29,795 nt of DNA from JACQHC01 sp035559715. GTDB lineage: Bacteria; Gemmatimonadota; Gemmatimonadetes; Gemmatimonadales; GWC2-71-9. Below, in pieces: positions 1 through 8,181 of the stretch. The position numbers and the translations under genes are program-made. The notes under the pieces are model-generated. The model did not search any database and was not told the origin of the DNA. It was given only the letters and a program-made list of their open reading frames with translations. Each line of letters starts with the position of its first letter. Position 1 is the first letter of the stretch. The stretch lies in NCBI GenBank assembly GCA_035559715.1, contig DATMAW010000232.1, forward strand, positions 1 through 29,795, given 5' to 3'.

Positions 1-1032
1 GTCCGCCAGCACGATGTCCCTCCCCACCCTCGCCCGACCGCCCTCGCGCAGCACGGCGATGGCCTCGCTCACGAACGCGCCAGCCCCCGCATCCACCGAT
101 ACGGCCGCTGGCGCCGCCACGCGGAGAGCCACGTGGCGCTCGTCATCCGCCCGCAGTTCATCCGGATCCGTCACCACGCGGGCCGCCACCCAACCGGGGC
201 GCGCCCCACGGCCATTGAGCCCCACCCAATCGCCGGGGGTGGCTAATGCCCGGCCAAGGACCTGACCGCCGAGCTCGATGCGGACCGGCACCGGCTCCCG
301 GCCGTCCCCGCCCACCGCCACGTGCACGGCCCCGGCGGGGGTCCACACCGCGGGCACCGCGCGCGCCGAGTCCACGCCGTGATTAGGGGGCGGAGCTTCC
401 GGCTCGGAGACCAACACCGGTACGGTCACCGCGTCGCCGCTCGATAGCGCCGTGCGCTGCAGGTCGCTCAGGACCACGATCTCCCGCGCCGGCAGAGCCT
501 CCGCCACGACCACCTGCGCCGCGGTTCGCACTGCCGCGCCGAGGTCGAGACGCCGGGGCCAGGGCGACACGCGGCCCAGCGCCGCCGTCGCTTCTGCCGC
601 GCTCATGCGGCGCGGAACCCCGTCGGCCAACAGCAGCCACAGCCGATCGTCAGGCTGAAGCCGGCCCACGATCCCACGGGCCTGCTCCGCGAGATCGTCC
701 AACACGCGACGGCCACCGACTACGACCCCGGACGATAAGGAGTTGTCGAGCACCAACACGAGCGCCGCCGGCGCATGCCCCGCACCCACTCGCAACGACG
801 CCACCGGGCGCGCCGCCGCCAGCACGACCAGCACGATCAGGAGCGTGCGCAGCACGAGCAGCAACAGATGACGCAGCTTGATCCGGCGACTCTGGCTCCG
901 CTCCGTCTCGGCCAGGTAGCGCACGGCGGGAAACGTCACCGTGGGCGGCAGCCGGCGCGTGAGGAGATGCAGCAGCGTCGGGATCCCCGCGGCCACGAGG
1001 CCCAGGAGCACCAGCGGCTGGAGGAATGCCAT
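1..1032 (-). CDS. BatA-like membrane protein with N-terminal aerotolerance domain (3' end cut by window edge)
   Basis: The first 344 codons are visible, starting at ATG 1032 and open to the left edge, so the C-terminus is missing. The protein opens with MAFLQPLVLLGLVAAGIPTL, the usual first membrane helix of the BatA N-terminal family. A basic stretch (TRRLPP, then RRIKLRH) precedes a second helix at about residues 50-68 (LLLLVLRTLLIVLVVLAAA). A von Willebrand A-like fold follows, with VLVLDNSLSS at the MIDAS position, so the metal site is only partly canonical (DNSLS). The rest looks like an extracytoplasmic region. It lies 48 nt behind the DUF58 gene on the same strand, and DUF58 plus BatA-like vWA proteins are a classic pair. 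In that family they act at the membrane, often with a MoxR ATPase, in protein maturation or stress tolerance. No MoxR gene is visible. The exact role is unknown. Confidence 0.85.
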   Translation of the reverse strand, partial: MAFLQPLVLLGLVAAGIPTLLHLLTRRLPPTVTFPAVRYLAETERSQSRRIKLRHLLLLVLRTLLIVLVVLAAARPVASLRVGAGHAPAALVLVLDNSLSSGVVVGGRRVLDDLAEQARGIVGRLQPDDRLWLLLADGVPRRMSAAEATAALGRVSPWPRRLDLGAAVRTAAQVVVAEALPAREIVVLSDLQRTALSSGDAVTVPVLVSEPEAPPPNHGVDSARAVPAVWTPAGAVHVAVGGDGREPVPVRIELGGQVLGRALATPGDWVGLNGRGARPGWVAARVVTDPDELRADDERHVALRVAAPAAVSVDAGAGAFVSEAIAVLREGGRARVGRDIVLAD

Positions 1033-1080
1033 CGGACTAGCGCAAGGCGGTGAAGGACCCGGTGCTCGTGGCTGACCTTC

Positions 1081-1989
1081 TCACGAGCGTGTGCGCCGCG
1101 CCGTGGCCCGCCGCAGCACGTAGCCGAACGGCGTCGTCGTGAGCACGTGATGATACGCGATCCCACCGCCGCGGCACGCGGCGCGCCACTCACGGACGGC
1201 GCGTCCCACCGTCTCCGCATACGCAGCCAAGAGTTCCCGCGGCCGCACCGCAACCGCTGCACCGGTTTCGGGGTCCTCGAACAAGGCCTCGCGTTGACCC
1301 TCGAGCGTCTGTTCGCCCGGGTCCATGATATGGAAGACCACCACCTGGTGCCCCCGGTGCCGCAGGTACTGCAACGCCAGCAGCGCGAGCCTGCGGTCGA
1401 GCAGCAGGTCCGAGATGAACAGCACAAGGCCGCGCCGCCGGAGCAGATCGGTCACGCGCCGCAACGCAGGCTCGGCGGCGGTTCCCCCCGCACCGTCCAA
1501 CGCGTCAATCGCCGCCAGCAGCGTCCACCACTGCCGCCCCCGTGACCGCGCCGGCACGATTGCCCGCACGGCGTCGTCGAACGCGATCAACCCGGTCGCG
1601 TCGCGTTGCCGCAGCAACACGAGCGCGAGCGCCGCCGCCAATCGCTTGGCGTATTCAATCTTTTTGAGGCGTCGCTCCGCACCCGTCCAGTCCATGGACC
1701 GGCTCACGTCCATGACGATCACGGCCCGCAGGTTGGTCTCTTCCTCGTACTGCTTCACCAGCAGCCGATCGGACCGGGCGAGCATACGCCAGTCGAGGTA
1801 GCGCAGCTCGTCACCAGCCTGATACGGGCGGTGCTCGGCGAACTCGACCGAGAACCCCCGGAAGGGGGAACGGTGCATGCCCGCGAGAAACCCCTCGACC
1901 ACACCCTCCGCCACCAACTCAACGCCACCGAGCTGGGCCACTTCGTAGGGGTCGAGCAGGTCCGGGCGGTTGACGGGCATCGGGACCAT
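1081..1989 (-). CDS. DUF58 domain-containing protein
   Basis: A protein of about 302 residues with the diagnostic DUF58 block: FRGFSVEFAEHRPYQAGD, then LRYLDWRMLARSDRLLVKQY and EEETN. A vWA-like region follows, with MIDAS motif DVSRSMDW (Asp-x-Ser-x-Ser) and later a DLLRRRGLVLFISDLLLD strand-helix. No membrane helix is visible, so it is probably cytoplasmic or peripheral. Starts are possible at TTG 1992, ATG 1989 or ATG 1980. I chose ATG 1989 because it shares one base with the TGA of a small upstream ORF (TGATG), but there is no clear Shine-Dalgarno, so the start is uncertain. It is followed by the BatA-like gene, and the two probably work together. In known systems DUF58 proteins partner MoxR AAA+ ATPases; none is nearby here, so the ATPase may lie elsewhere. 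Confidence 0.93.
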   Translation of the reverse strand: MVPMPVNRPDLLDPYEVAQLGGVELVAEGVVEGFLAGMHRSPFRGFSVEFAEHRPYQAGDELRYLDWRMLARSDRLLVKQYEEETNLRAVIVMDVSRSMDWTGAERRLKKIEYAKRLAAALALVLLRQRDATGLIAFDDAVRAIVPARSRGRQWWTLLAAIDALDGAGGTAAEPALRRVTDLLRRRGLVLFISDLLLDRRLALLALQYLRHRGHQVVVFHIMDPGEQTLEGQREALFEDPETGAAVAVRPRELLAAYAETVGRAVREWRAACRGGGIAYHHVLTTTPFGYVLRRATARRTRS

Positions 1990-2117
1990 CAAGGTACCGA
2001 GCCCGCACGGCGCACGCAGACCGCCGCCGCGGTAGCGCCCTCGCCGAGGAGCACAGCGTCCAGAGAACGGGACAGCACGGTTCCACCCGAGCCCGGCGTA
2101 ACTTGTCGTAACATCAT
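1989..2117 (-). CDS. Possible 42-residue leader ORF coupled to the DUF58 gene
   Basis: A short ORF runs from ATG 2117 (tandem ATGATG) to a TGA whose last base is the first base of the DUF58 ATG at 1989. The peptide begins MMLRQVTPGSGG and ends AVCVRRAGSVP. I recognise no family. The arguments for translation are the exact stop/start overlap and the TATCAT hexamer just upstream on the minus strand (2133-2128). There is no Shine-Dalgarno and no homology argument. It may instead be 5' untranslated DNA. Confidence 0.3.
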   Translation of the reverse strand: MMLRQVTPGSGGTVLSRSLDAVLLGEGATAAAVCVRRAGSVP

Positions 2118-2132
2118 GCTAGCCAATATGAT
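2103..2132 (+). promoter_or_regulatory. Candidate sigma-70-type promoter for the DUF4384 gene
   Basis: TTGTCG at 2103-2108 is separated by 18 bases from TATGAT at 2127-2132. Transcription would start near 2139, leaving a leader of about 80 nt before the GAGGAG-preceded ATG at 2220. The -10 overlaps a minus-strand TATCAT (2133-2128), so divergent promoters may share these bases. This AT-richer patch stands out from the surrounding GC-rich DNA. Confidence 0.45.
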
Positions 2133-2164
2133 AAACCAATAGGGCGGATGGCATGCTCTCTGCT

Positions 2165-2184
2165 CCACGCGTGTACCGACGTGG
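2165..2184. repeat. Imperfect 20-bp palindrome in the DUF4384 leader
   Basis: The arms CCACG and CGTGG flank a GTAC centre, with three non-matching bases on each side. It lies after the proposed -10 box and before the ribosome binding site of the gene at 2220, where an operator would act as a roadblock. No factor can be named, and chance is possible in GC-rich DNA. Confidence 0.25.
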
Positions 2185-2219
2185 CGTGTGGCGTCGCCGC
2201 GCTCGTTTGAGGAGCATCA

Positions 2220-3443
2220 ATGTTCTTGTGGCTGGTCGTCCCATCGCTGGTTGCGGTTGAAGCACCCCCGCCGGTGCGAGCCTCGCCGTATCTCCACCTG
2301 CAAGCCAGCCCGTCCATCGAGCTGTGGACCGATCGTGAGCACGGCAGCGTCGTGCAGCGCGGCGACCGCGTTCGCGTGTTCTTCCGCACCGACCAGGACG
2401 GGTACGTCACGGTCTTCCGTGTGGATACGGACGGGCGGGTCCGGCTGCTGCATCCGGACGCGCCGTGGGAAGACAACTTCGCGCGCGCCCGGCGCTCGTA
2501 CGAAGTGGACCGCCGCTACGGCGATTTCGCATTCGTCATTGATGATTACCCGGGCGAAGGATACGTGTTCGCCCTCGTCACGCTGGACCCCTTCGACTAT
2601 TCCCAGGTGGTCCGGGGCGATCACTGGGATTACCGGGCGATCGCAACCGATGGACGGATCGCCGGAGATCCATACAGGGCGCTGCAGGATATCGTGAGCC
2701 TCATCGTTCCGGCGAACTACGACACGTACGGGTACGACCTGTTTACGTACTACGTGGAGCGCCGATACGACTATCCGCGATTCCTCTGCTACGACTGCCA
2801 TGCGTACGCGGCGTATTCCTATTGGGACCCGTATCGCTATTCGTGCAGCCGGTTCCGGATCGTCATATACGACGACCCCTATTACTACCCAGCCCGCGTG
2901 TACGCGGGGACGCGCGTGGTGTATCGCACCGCGCAGCCCATCGAGCCGCGGTTCGTCTTCGAGGATCGCTCGCCTGGAGACGCGTACGTGGTGCGCGTGC
3001 GCCAGCGACCCTCAGAGCCCGAAGGGCGCCGTCCTGACGAGCCCGTCAGCGTGCCCGAGCGGGGCGATCGCGGAGTCACCGGGAGAGACGTCGGCGGCCG
3101 GGGCACCGTCCCGACACCGGCTCGCCTGCCGCAGTGGCGGGATCCGCGTCGCGAACCGGTCGCCGTGCCTCGGCCCGCACCCGAGAGATCGCGGCTGCTC
3201 GAATCGCCCGTCGAGACCCAACCGCCGCGCCAGGCAACGCCCGAGCGGAGGACCGTGCCCCGCGAGCCGAACCCGCGATTGGAGCCGCGCGAGCCTGCGC
3301 GGGCGCAGCCCGCGAGGCCCGAGACGTCTCCGCCCAAGGCGCAGCCGCGCTCCCCGGAGCGGGAGCCCGCCCGACAGCCGTCAAAGCCACCGGAGCGCAA
3401 GCCTCCGGAAAAACCAAAGGAATCTCCCCGCCGGCCGGGCTGA
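2220..3443 (+). CDS. Exported DUF4384-type protein with Tyr-rich middle and Pro/Arg/Glu-rich tail
   Basis: 407 residues, with ATG 2220 set by GAGGAG seven bases upstream. Residues 1-15 (MFLWLVVPSLVAVEA) look like a short export signal. About residues 25-125 match the DUF4384 pattern: a VQRGDRVRVFFRTDQDGYVT-type strand pair, then VDTDGRVRLLHPD. About 165-235 is very rich in tyrosine and aspartate and contains a CYDC motif plus a further Cys in RYSCSRF. From about residue 250 the chain is low-complexity, dominated by Pro, Arg and Glu (for example PPERKPPEKPKESPRRPG at the C-terminus), and probably disordered. DUF4384 domains usually occur in exported or stress-linked proteins, often with kinases or caspase-like domains, but none is fused here. 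It may act at the envelope. The function is unknown. Confidence 0.85.
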   Translation: MFLWLVVPSLVAVEAPPPVRASPYLHLQASPSIELWTDREHGSVVQRGDRVRVFFRTDQDGYVTVFRVDTDGRVRLLHPDAPWEDNFARARRSYEVDRRYGDFAFVIDDYPGEGYVFALVTLDPFDYSQVVRGDHWDYRAIATDGRIAGDPYRALQDIVSLIVPANYDTYGYDLFTYYVERRYDYPRFLCYDCHAYAAYSYWDPYRYSCSRFRIVIYDDPYYYPARVYAGTRVVYRTAQPIEPRFVFEDRSPGDAYVVRVRQRPSEPEGRRPDEPVSVPERGDRGVTGRDVGGRGTVPTPARLPQWRDPRREPVAVPRPAPERSRLLESPVETQPPRQATPERRTVPREPNPRLEPREPARAQPARPETSPPKAQPRSPEREPARQPSKPPERKPPEKPKESPRRPG

Positions 3444-3501
3444 GCCTTCCCGGGCGCGGTGACCGTTATCTTTCGCCTCCCGCTTGACCTCTGGTGTCTT
3501 G

Positions 3502-5106
3502 ATGCGCCTCTCCGTGCGTCGGCTCGCGTGGGCCGTCCGGGACCGCTCGTTTCCTCTCGCGCTGTTCCGGCCTGTGCTCTTCGCGTCCCCGTTTTTCCTC
3601 CCGCTCTCGTTCGCGCGCGCCCAGGATGGCGCCAGCGTTGGCGCCGCGGCGGCTTCGATCACCGCCGGCGACATCGCACGCCGGATCGCGATCATCGCGC
3701 ACGATTCGATGCGCGGCCGTGCCACACCCAGTCCCGAGCTGGACGAGGTCGCGGCGTACGTCGCGGGCGAGTTCCGGCGCTTCGGGCTCAAGCCGCTTGG
3801 AGACGGCGGGACCTTCTTGCAGCGCTACGGAATCGAGCTGGTGCGGGTGGACACGGCGCGCTCGGGCATCACCGTGGCCGGCGGCCCAACGTTCCACATC
3901 GGGCGCGATGTGGCGATCCCGCTGCCGCGGGTCGTCGAGGGGAGGGCGTCCGGGCCCGCCGTCCTGGTGAGCGGCTCAGGAGATCCCGCGCGGCTCGACG
4001 TCCAGCGACTGCGAGGGGCGGTAGTGCTGGCCGTCGTGCCTGCGGCGCCGGGCGGCGGCGTGAGCGGCGCCGGGAGCATGCTGATCGGCGCGCTGATTCG
4101 AAGCGAAGCCGCGGCGGTCATCGCCGTGGCGCCGGTGTCCGATTCGGTCTGGGCGTCGTATCGGCCCGTGCTCAGTCGCACCACGCTGCGCCCCGAGTGG
4201 GAGCGCACCACGGGGAAGCCCCTGGTAATCGTTCGCGACCGCACCATCGCGCCGCTCCTGGCCCAGCGTGGCCTGTCCCTGGCAGACGCGCGCCGCGACG
4301 CCGCGCTCAAGATCACCGAGATCGCCGATCTCCGCCTCACCGTCACCGTGACGCAGGCGGCCGTGTCGCGCGCGAGCGGGCCCAACGTGGTGGGGCTGCT
4401 CGATGGCAGCGATCCCGCGCTGCGGCGCGAGTACCTGGTCTATTCGGCGCACATGGATCACGTGGGCGTGCCCTCCAGCGGCCTCGGATGCCGGGCGCAG
4501 GGCGCGGATTCCATCTGTAACGGGGCGGACGACGATGCGTCGGGCACCATCGCCGTCGTGGAACTGGCCGAAGCGTTCGCCACGCTCCGGCCGGCTCCCA
4601 GGCGCTCGATCATCTTCCTCGGGGTCAGCGGCGAGGAGCGCGGTTTGTGGGGCAGCGAGTACTTCGCCAGGGAGCCGCCGGTTCCCCTCGGGCAGATCGT
4701 CGCCAACCTCAACGTGGACATGGTGGGCCGGAACTGGCGGGACACGATCGTGGCGATCGGCAAGGAGCACTCAGACCTCGGCGCCACCCTGGAGCGAGTC
4801 AACGCCGCGCATCCCGAGCTCACCATGACGGCGATTGACGACATCTGGCCTGAAGAGCGGTTCTACTTCCGGTCCGATCATTACAACTTCGCGCGCAACG
4901 GCGTGCCGGTCTTGTTCTTCTTCAACGGCGTGCACGCGGACTATCACCGGCCGGGCGATCACGCGGACAAGATCGACGCGGAGAAGGAGTCGCGGATCGC
5001 GAAGCTTCTGTTCTACCTCGGGCTCGAGATCGCGAACGCGGCCGACCGGCCGAAATGGAAGCCGGAGAGCTACCGGCAGATCGTGGAGCCGGGGGCGCGG
5101 CGGTAG
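3502..5106 (+). CDS. Exported M28 family zinc aminopeptidase
   Basis: 534 residues from ATG 3502; an in-frame TTG at 3484 would add six residues without an obvious ribosome site. An arginine-rich n-region and hydrophobic core end in SFARAQDG, a typical Sec cleavage site near residue 40. About residues 120-290 form a protease-associated-like insert. The M28 metal centre is complete: His317 in SAHMDHVGV, bridging Asp343 in NGADDDASGT, catalytic Glu378 and zinc ligand Glu379 in SGEERGLWGS, Asp406 in NVDMVGR, and His482 in HADYHRPGD. It should remove N-terminal amino acids from peptides in the periplasm or outside. It follows the DUF4384 gene by 58 nt and is convergent with the histidine kinase gene. 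Substrate preference cannot be read from the sequence. Confidence 0.95.
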   Translation: MRLSVRRLAWAVRDRSFPLALFRPVLFASPFFLPLSFARAQDGASVGAAAASITAGDIARRIAIIAHDSMRGRATPSPELDEVAAYVAGEFRRFGLKPLGDGGTFLQRYGIELVRVDTARSGITVAGGPTFHIGRDVAIPLPRVVEGRASGPAVLVSGSGDPARLDVQRLRGAVVLAVVPAAPGGGVSGAGSMLIGALIRSEAAAVIAVAPVSDSVWASYRPVLSRTTLRPEWERTTGKPLVIVRDRTIAPLLAQRGLSLADARRDAALKITEIADLRLTVTVTQAAVSRASGPNVVGLLDGSDPALRREYLVYSAHMDHVGVPSSGLGCRAQGADSICNGADDDASGTIAVVELAEAFATLRPAPRRSIIFLGVSGEERGLWGSEYFAREPPVPLGQIVANLNVDMVGRNWRDTIVAIGKEHSDLGATLERVNAAHPELTMTAIDDIWPEERFYFRSDHYNFARNGVPVLFFFNGVHADYHRPGDHADKIDAEKESRIAKLLFYLGLEIANAADRPKWKPESYRQIVEPGARR

Positions 5107-5142
5107 GCGACGTCGTTCGGTTTTGGCTCGCCTAGCGTTTCA

Positions 5143-5158
5143 GCCGCGAAGGCGCGGC
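5143..5158. terminator. Weak hairpin between convergent genes
   Basis: GCCGCG (5143-5148) pairs perfectly with CGCGGC (5153-5158) across an AAGG loop. It sits between the stop of the M28 peptidase and the stop of the minus-strand histidine kinase, where a bidirectional terminator would be useful. Neither side has a T tract, so intrinsic termination is doubtful. Confidence 0.25.
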
Positions 5159-5178
5159 ACCTGGGGATGCAGGACGTT

Positions 5179-7383
5179 TTAGGCCGAAGGGGAATCCAAG
5201 ACTTGGCGCACTTTTCGGGCAAGGGTCACTGCATCGAACGGCTTGCTGAGAAAATGGGTGCCCTCCTTGAGTTCACCGGCATGCACGATCGCGTTCTCGG
5301 CATAGCCCGACACGTACAGGACCTTGGTTTCGGGATGCAGGCGGATGACGCGCTCTGCCAACTCCGGTCCACGCATCGTGGGCATTACCACGTCCGTGAG
5401 CAGCAAATGAATCGGCCCGTGGAAGCGCTCGGCGCTGAGCAGCGCCTCACCAGGCGTAGCGGCGGTCAGCACCGCGTAGCCCGCCCCTTCGAGGATGCGC
5501 CGGGCCACCTCGCGGAGACCGGCCTCGTCCTCAACCAGCATCACCGTCTCGGTCCCGCGGGCGGAGCTGGCGGGGACAGCGGGTTCGATGGCCGTGACCG
5601 GCGCGGCCACACGAGGCAAGTAGATCTTGAACGTGGTCCCCACGCCGGGCTCGCTATATACCCAGATGTTGCCGCCGCTCTGCTTGACGATCCCGTACAC
5701 CGTCGAGAGGCCGAGGCCGGTCCCTCGGCCCACGCCCTTGGTGGTGAAGAACGGCTCAAAAACCTGGCGACTGGTGGCTTCGTCCATCCCGATCCCGGTG
5801 TCTGTGACAGCGAGCATGACGTATGGCCCGGGACTCACTCCCATATGCCGCCCCGCGTAGGCCTCGTCCAGATCCACGTCGGCCGTCTCCAGCGTGAGCG
5901 TCCCGCCGCTTGGCATCGCGTCGCGGCTGTTGACGACCAGGTTCATCACCACCTGGGTCAGCTGACTGGGGTCCACGCGTACGTTGCCCGCCGCACCCAG
6001 GGCAGTCACGAGCTTGATGTCCTCCCCCATCAAGCGGCGCACCATGGGCTCCAGCTCCGCCAACGTATCGTTGAGATTCACGACCCTGGGCTGGAAGACC
6101 TGGCGGCGGCTGAAGGCGAGCAGGCGCTGGGTAAGTGCCGCCGCGCGCCTCGCCGCTTGCTGGATTTCTTTCAGGTCCGCAGTCAGCGGATCTCCTTCCT
6201 GGAGGCCCGGCAGCGCGAGGTCCACCGTCCCGGTGATGACGGTCAGCAGATTGTTGAAATCGTGCGCCACGCCGCCCGCGAGTCGGCCGACACTTTCCAT
6301 CTTCTGGGCCTGAAGGAACTGCTCCTCCAGGCGGCGTTGTTCAGTGATGTCCAGCCAGGCGCCCATTACCTGGCGCGGGCGGCCGGCAGGGTCACGCACG
6401 ACCCGCCGATCGTCCCGGATCCACACCACGGTGCCGTCCTTGCGAAGGAAGCGATACTCGTGCGCCAGCGAGCCGCGCGCCAGCAGCTGCTCCATACGAG
6501 CGAGGCACTCCGCCCGGTCGTCCGGATGGAGGTGGCCATTCCACCAGTCGGGGCTGAGCGCTTCGCCGACACTGAATCCGAACGTGGTCGTGATGTTGCG
6601 GGACACCCACCTGGGGACCAGGGTATCGTCGTCCCGAACGGTCATCGCATACAACACCGCCGGGCTCGTGGAGGAGATGTCTTCCAGGAGCTGCGCCGTC
6701 TCACGCAGGGCGTGCTCCATGGCCTTCCGCTCGGTAATGTCGCGATCGATGGCCGAGGCGCCGACGACGCGCCCGATTGCGTCGTGGATGGGCGAAACGG
6801 ACACCGACACCCCCACGCGCGAGCCGTCTTTCCGAATACGCTCCGTGTCCAGCGACTTCACCCGTTCCCCTCGCGAGATCCGCTCGAGGATGGTCGCGGC
6901 CTCCGCCCGGCGCTCGGGAGGAACAATCAACCCAATGTGCTGCCCCACGGCCTGGGCCGCGGTATAACCGTAGAGCCGCTCGGCCGCGGCGTTCCAGGTG
7001 CGAATGGTGCCGTCGAGACCTTTGCTGATGATGGCGTCGTCTGAGTTCTCCACAATGGCAGCCAGCGTTGCCCTCACCTCGGCGGCGGCGTGCTTCTCGG
7101 TGACGTCCTCCATGCACAGGAGGATCATGTCCGTCTTGTGTTCCTCTCGATACAAGCGGCGAGCGTTCAGCAGCAGGACCCGGTGTCCGAGCGCGGGCAG
7201 CTCGACCGAGTGCGCAAAGTCGTCGAAGGCCGTGTTTTTCGGGAGGACCGCCTCCAGCAGCGTGCGCAGGCCGGGGGAGTCAAATAGCCGGCCGCGCAGT
7301 TGATACAAGGGCTGGCCGAGGGTCTCTTTTGGGGTGCCACCGAACTTTCGATAGAACGCCTGGTTGCACATCACAACGCGCAA
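5179..7383 (-). CDS. Hybrid PAS-PAS-PAS histidine kinase with C-terminal receiver domain
   Basis: 734 residues if translation starts at TTG 7383. Three PAS domains come first (about 1-90, 100-225, 228-350); the second carries NSDDAIISKGLDGTIRTWN and the last ends with DITEQRRLEEQ. The HisKA H-box is GGVAHDFNNLLTVI with phospho-acceptor His374. The ATPase domain has its N-box in NLVVNSRDAM, G1 in DTGIGMD, and F/G2 in FEPFFTTKGVGRGTGLGLS. A receiver domain ends the protein, with Asp664 in LLTDVVMP and the conserved Lys in FLSKPFD. No membrane helix is seen, so it senses in the cytoplasm, perhaps through PAS-bound cofactors. The first PAS domain clearly begins upstream of 7383 (REPLLVLDATLRVV is in frame), so the true start is earlier: CTG 7458, or ATG 7506 if the in-frame TGA at 7476-7474 is an error or recent mutation. 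The signal and output are unknown. Confidence 0.93.
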   Translation of the reverse strand: MRVVMCNQAFYRKFGGTPKETLGQPLYQLRGRLFDSPGLRTLLEAVLPKNTAFDDFAHSVELPALGHRVLLLNARRLYREEHKTDMILLCMEDVTEKHAAAEVRATLAAIVENSDDAIISKGLDGTIRTWNAAAERLYGYTAAQAVGQHIGLIVPPERRAEAATILERISRGERVKSLDTERIRKDGSRVGVSVSVSPIHDAIGRVVGASAIDRDITERKAMEHALRETAQLLEDISSTSPAVLYAMTVRDDDTLVPRWVSRNITTTFGFSVGEALSPDWWNGHLHPDDRAECLARMEQLLARGSLAHEYRFLRKDGTVVWIRDDRRVVRDPAGRPRQVMGAWLDITEQRRLEEQFLQAQKMESVGRLAGGVAHDFNNLLTVITGTVDLALPGLQEGDPLTADLKEIQQAARRAAALTQRLLAFSRRQVFQPRVVNLNDTLAELEPMVRRLMGEDIKLVTALGAAGNVRVDPSQLTQVVMNLVVNSRDAMPSGGTLTLETADVDLDEAYAGRHMGVSPGPYVMLAVTDTGIGMDEATSRQVFEPFFTTKGVGRGTGLGLSTVYGIVKQSGGNIWVYSEPGVGTTFKIYLPRVAAPVTAIEPAVPASSARGTETVMLVEDEAGLREVARRILEGAGYAVLTAATPGEALLSAERFHGPIHLLLTDVVMPTMRGPELAERVIRLHPETKVLYVSGYAENAIVHAGELKEGTHFLSKPFDAVTLARKVRQVLDSPSA

Positions 7384-7458
7384 CGTGGCGTCGAGGACGA
7401 GGAGCGGCTCGCGCAGGGTGGCGAGTACGGCCTCGGCGAACCACCGCGAGTCGTTCAG

Positions 7459-8181
7459 GGGCTGCTCCCGGCCTCAGTCTCCAGTTCGTTCCAGAAGTAA
7501 GGGCATGTCAGACTCCGCATCTGGAGGGCGTGTCTGAAAAGGCTCGACAGGCTCCTAGCCCCACGGACCGCGCGTAAGCTGCTGCCGTGATCTCTCTACG
7601 TCAACGACATACGATTCCCTTATGAAAAAGCGGCGCCGGCGGCTTCACGCTCGTATCTAATGCTCTCGTAAGGTGCCTCCACGGTCTGCCAGAAGGCATA
7701 GAACTTGCGAGCGCGGTGGTGCCTGCCTCCGTCATCGGCGCGAGGGGCGTAGAAGCCTCGGCGGGTCCAACAGGGGCACGGTTGCGGATCCCTATCGTTC
7801 TTCGGCGCAGCGTCCTTTTGTTGCCAGTCCGTGGACGCATACGACAGCGCTCCTCACTTCTCTGATAGAGCTATCGTCATCTGGAGGCGCGTCGGACTCC
7901 CTGACCGACGGTCGACAAGCCTTTACGATGCGTCGGGACGGCAAATCCGAATCTTCGAATTGACCGTGGTAGCGGGGGGGAAGCCAATCCAAGGGAGGGC
8001 TTCCCCCGGTTTCGGAGGGATCGTTCGAAGCTTCGATAAGGCGGTCCGCGAGGCGGCCCACGCGGGCCACGGTCCAGGCTGACAACGGGTTACGCTGTTT
8101 CCACTTGACGCGCCACCGCTCCGCTTCTGCTCTCCGTTCGCACCGTGCAACTTATCGCCCAACGTCAGCCCGGAGCCCCAG
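7459..8181. other. About 720 bases with no convincing gene
   Basis: Between the histidine kinase 5' end and the amidase I find no recognisable gene. Short open frames at 7831-8082 (plus) and 7792-8085 (minus) overlap each other, match no family I know, and lack the strong G/C third-position bias of the neighbouring genes. There is no tRNA fold or insertion-sequence end that I can see. The stretch holds one perfect hairpin (7976-8007) and the upstream region of the amidase, including TTGACG at 8105-8110 without a good -10 partner. It may be decayed coding DNA or a regulatory region. Confidence 0.5.
7976..8007. repeat. Perfect 10-bp inverted repeat in the gene-free stretch
   Basis: GGGGGAAGCC (7976-7985) pairs with GGCTTCCCCC (7998-8007) around a 12-base loop. 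No T tract follows on either strand, so it is not a textbook intrinsic terminator. It could be a structured RNA element or a repeat-family unit; I see no second copy in this window. Confidence 0.5.

Noticed and set aside
5167..7044. Long plus-strand open frame opposite the histidine kinase
   Set aside because: It is the mirror of a GC-rich gene with full PAS, kinase and receiver motifs on the other strand; its translation is His/Arg/Gly-rich and matches no family.
7831..8082. 83-codon plus-strand open frame before the amidase
   Set aside because: Third-position bias is unlike the neighbours, there is an overlapping antisense frame of similar length, and no family or ribosome site is seen.
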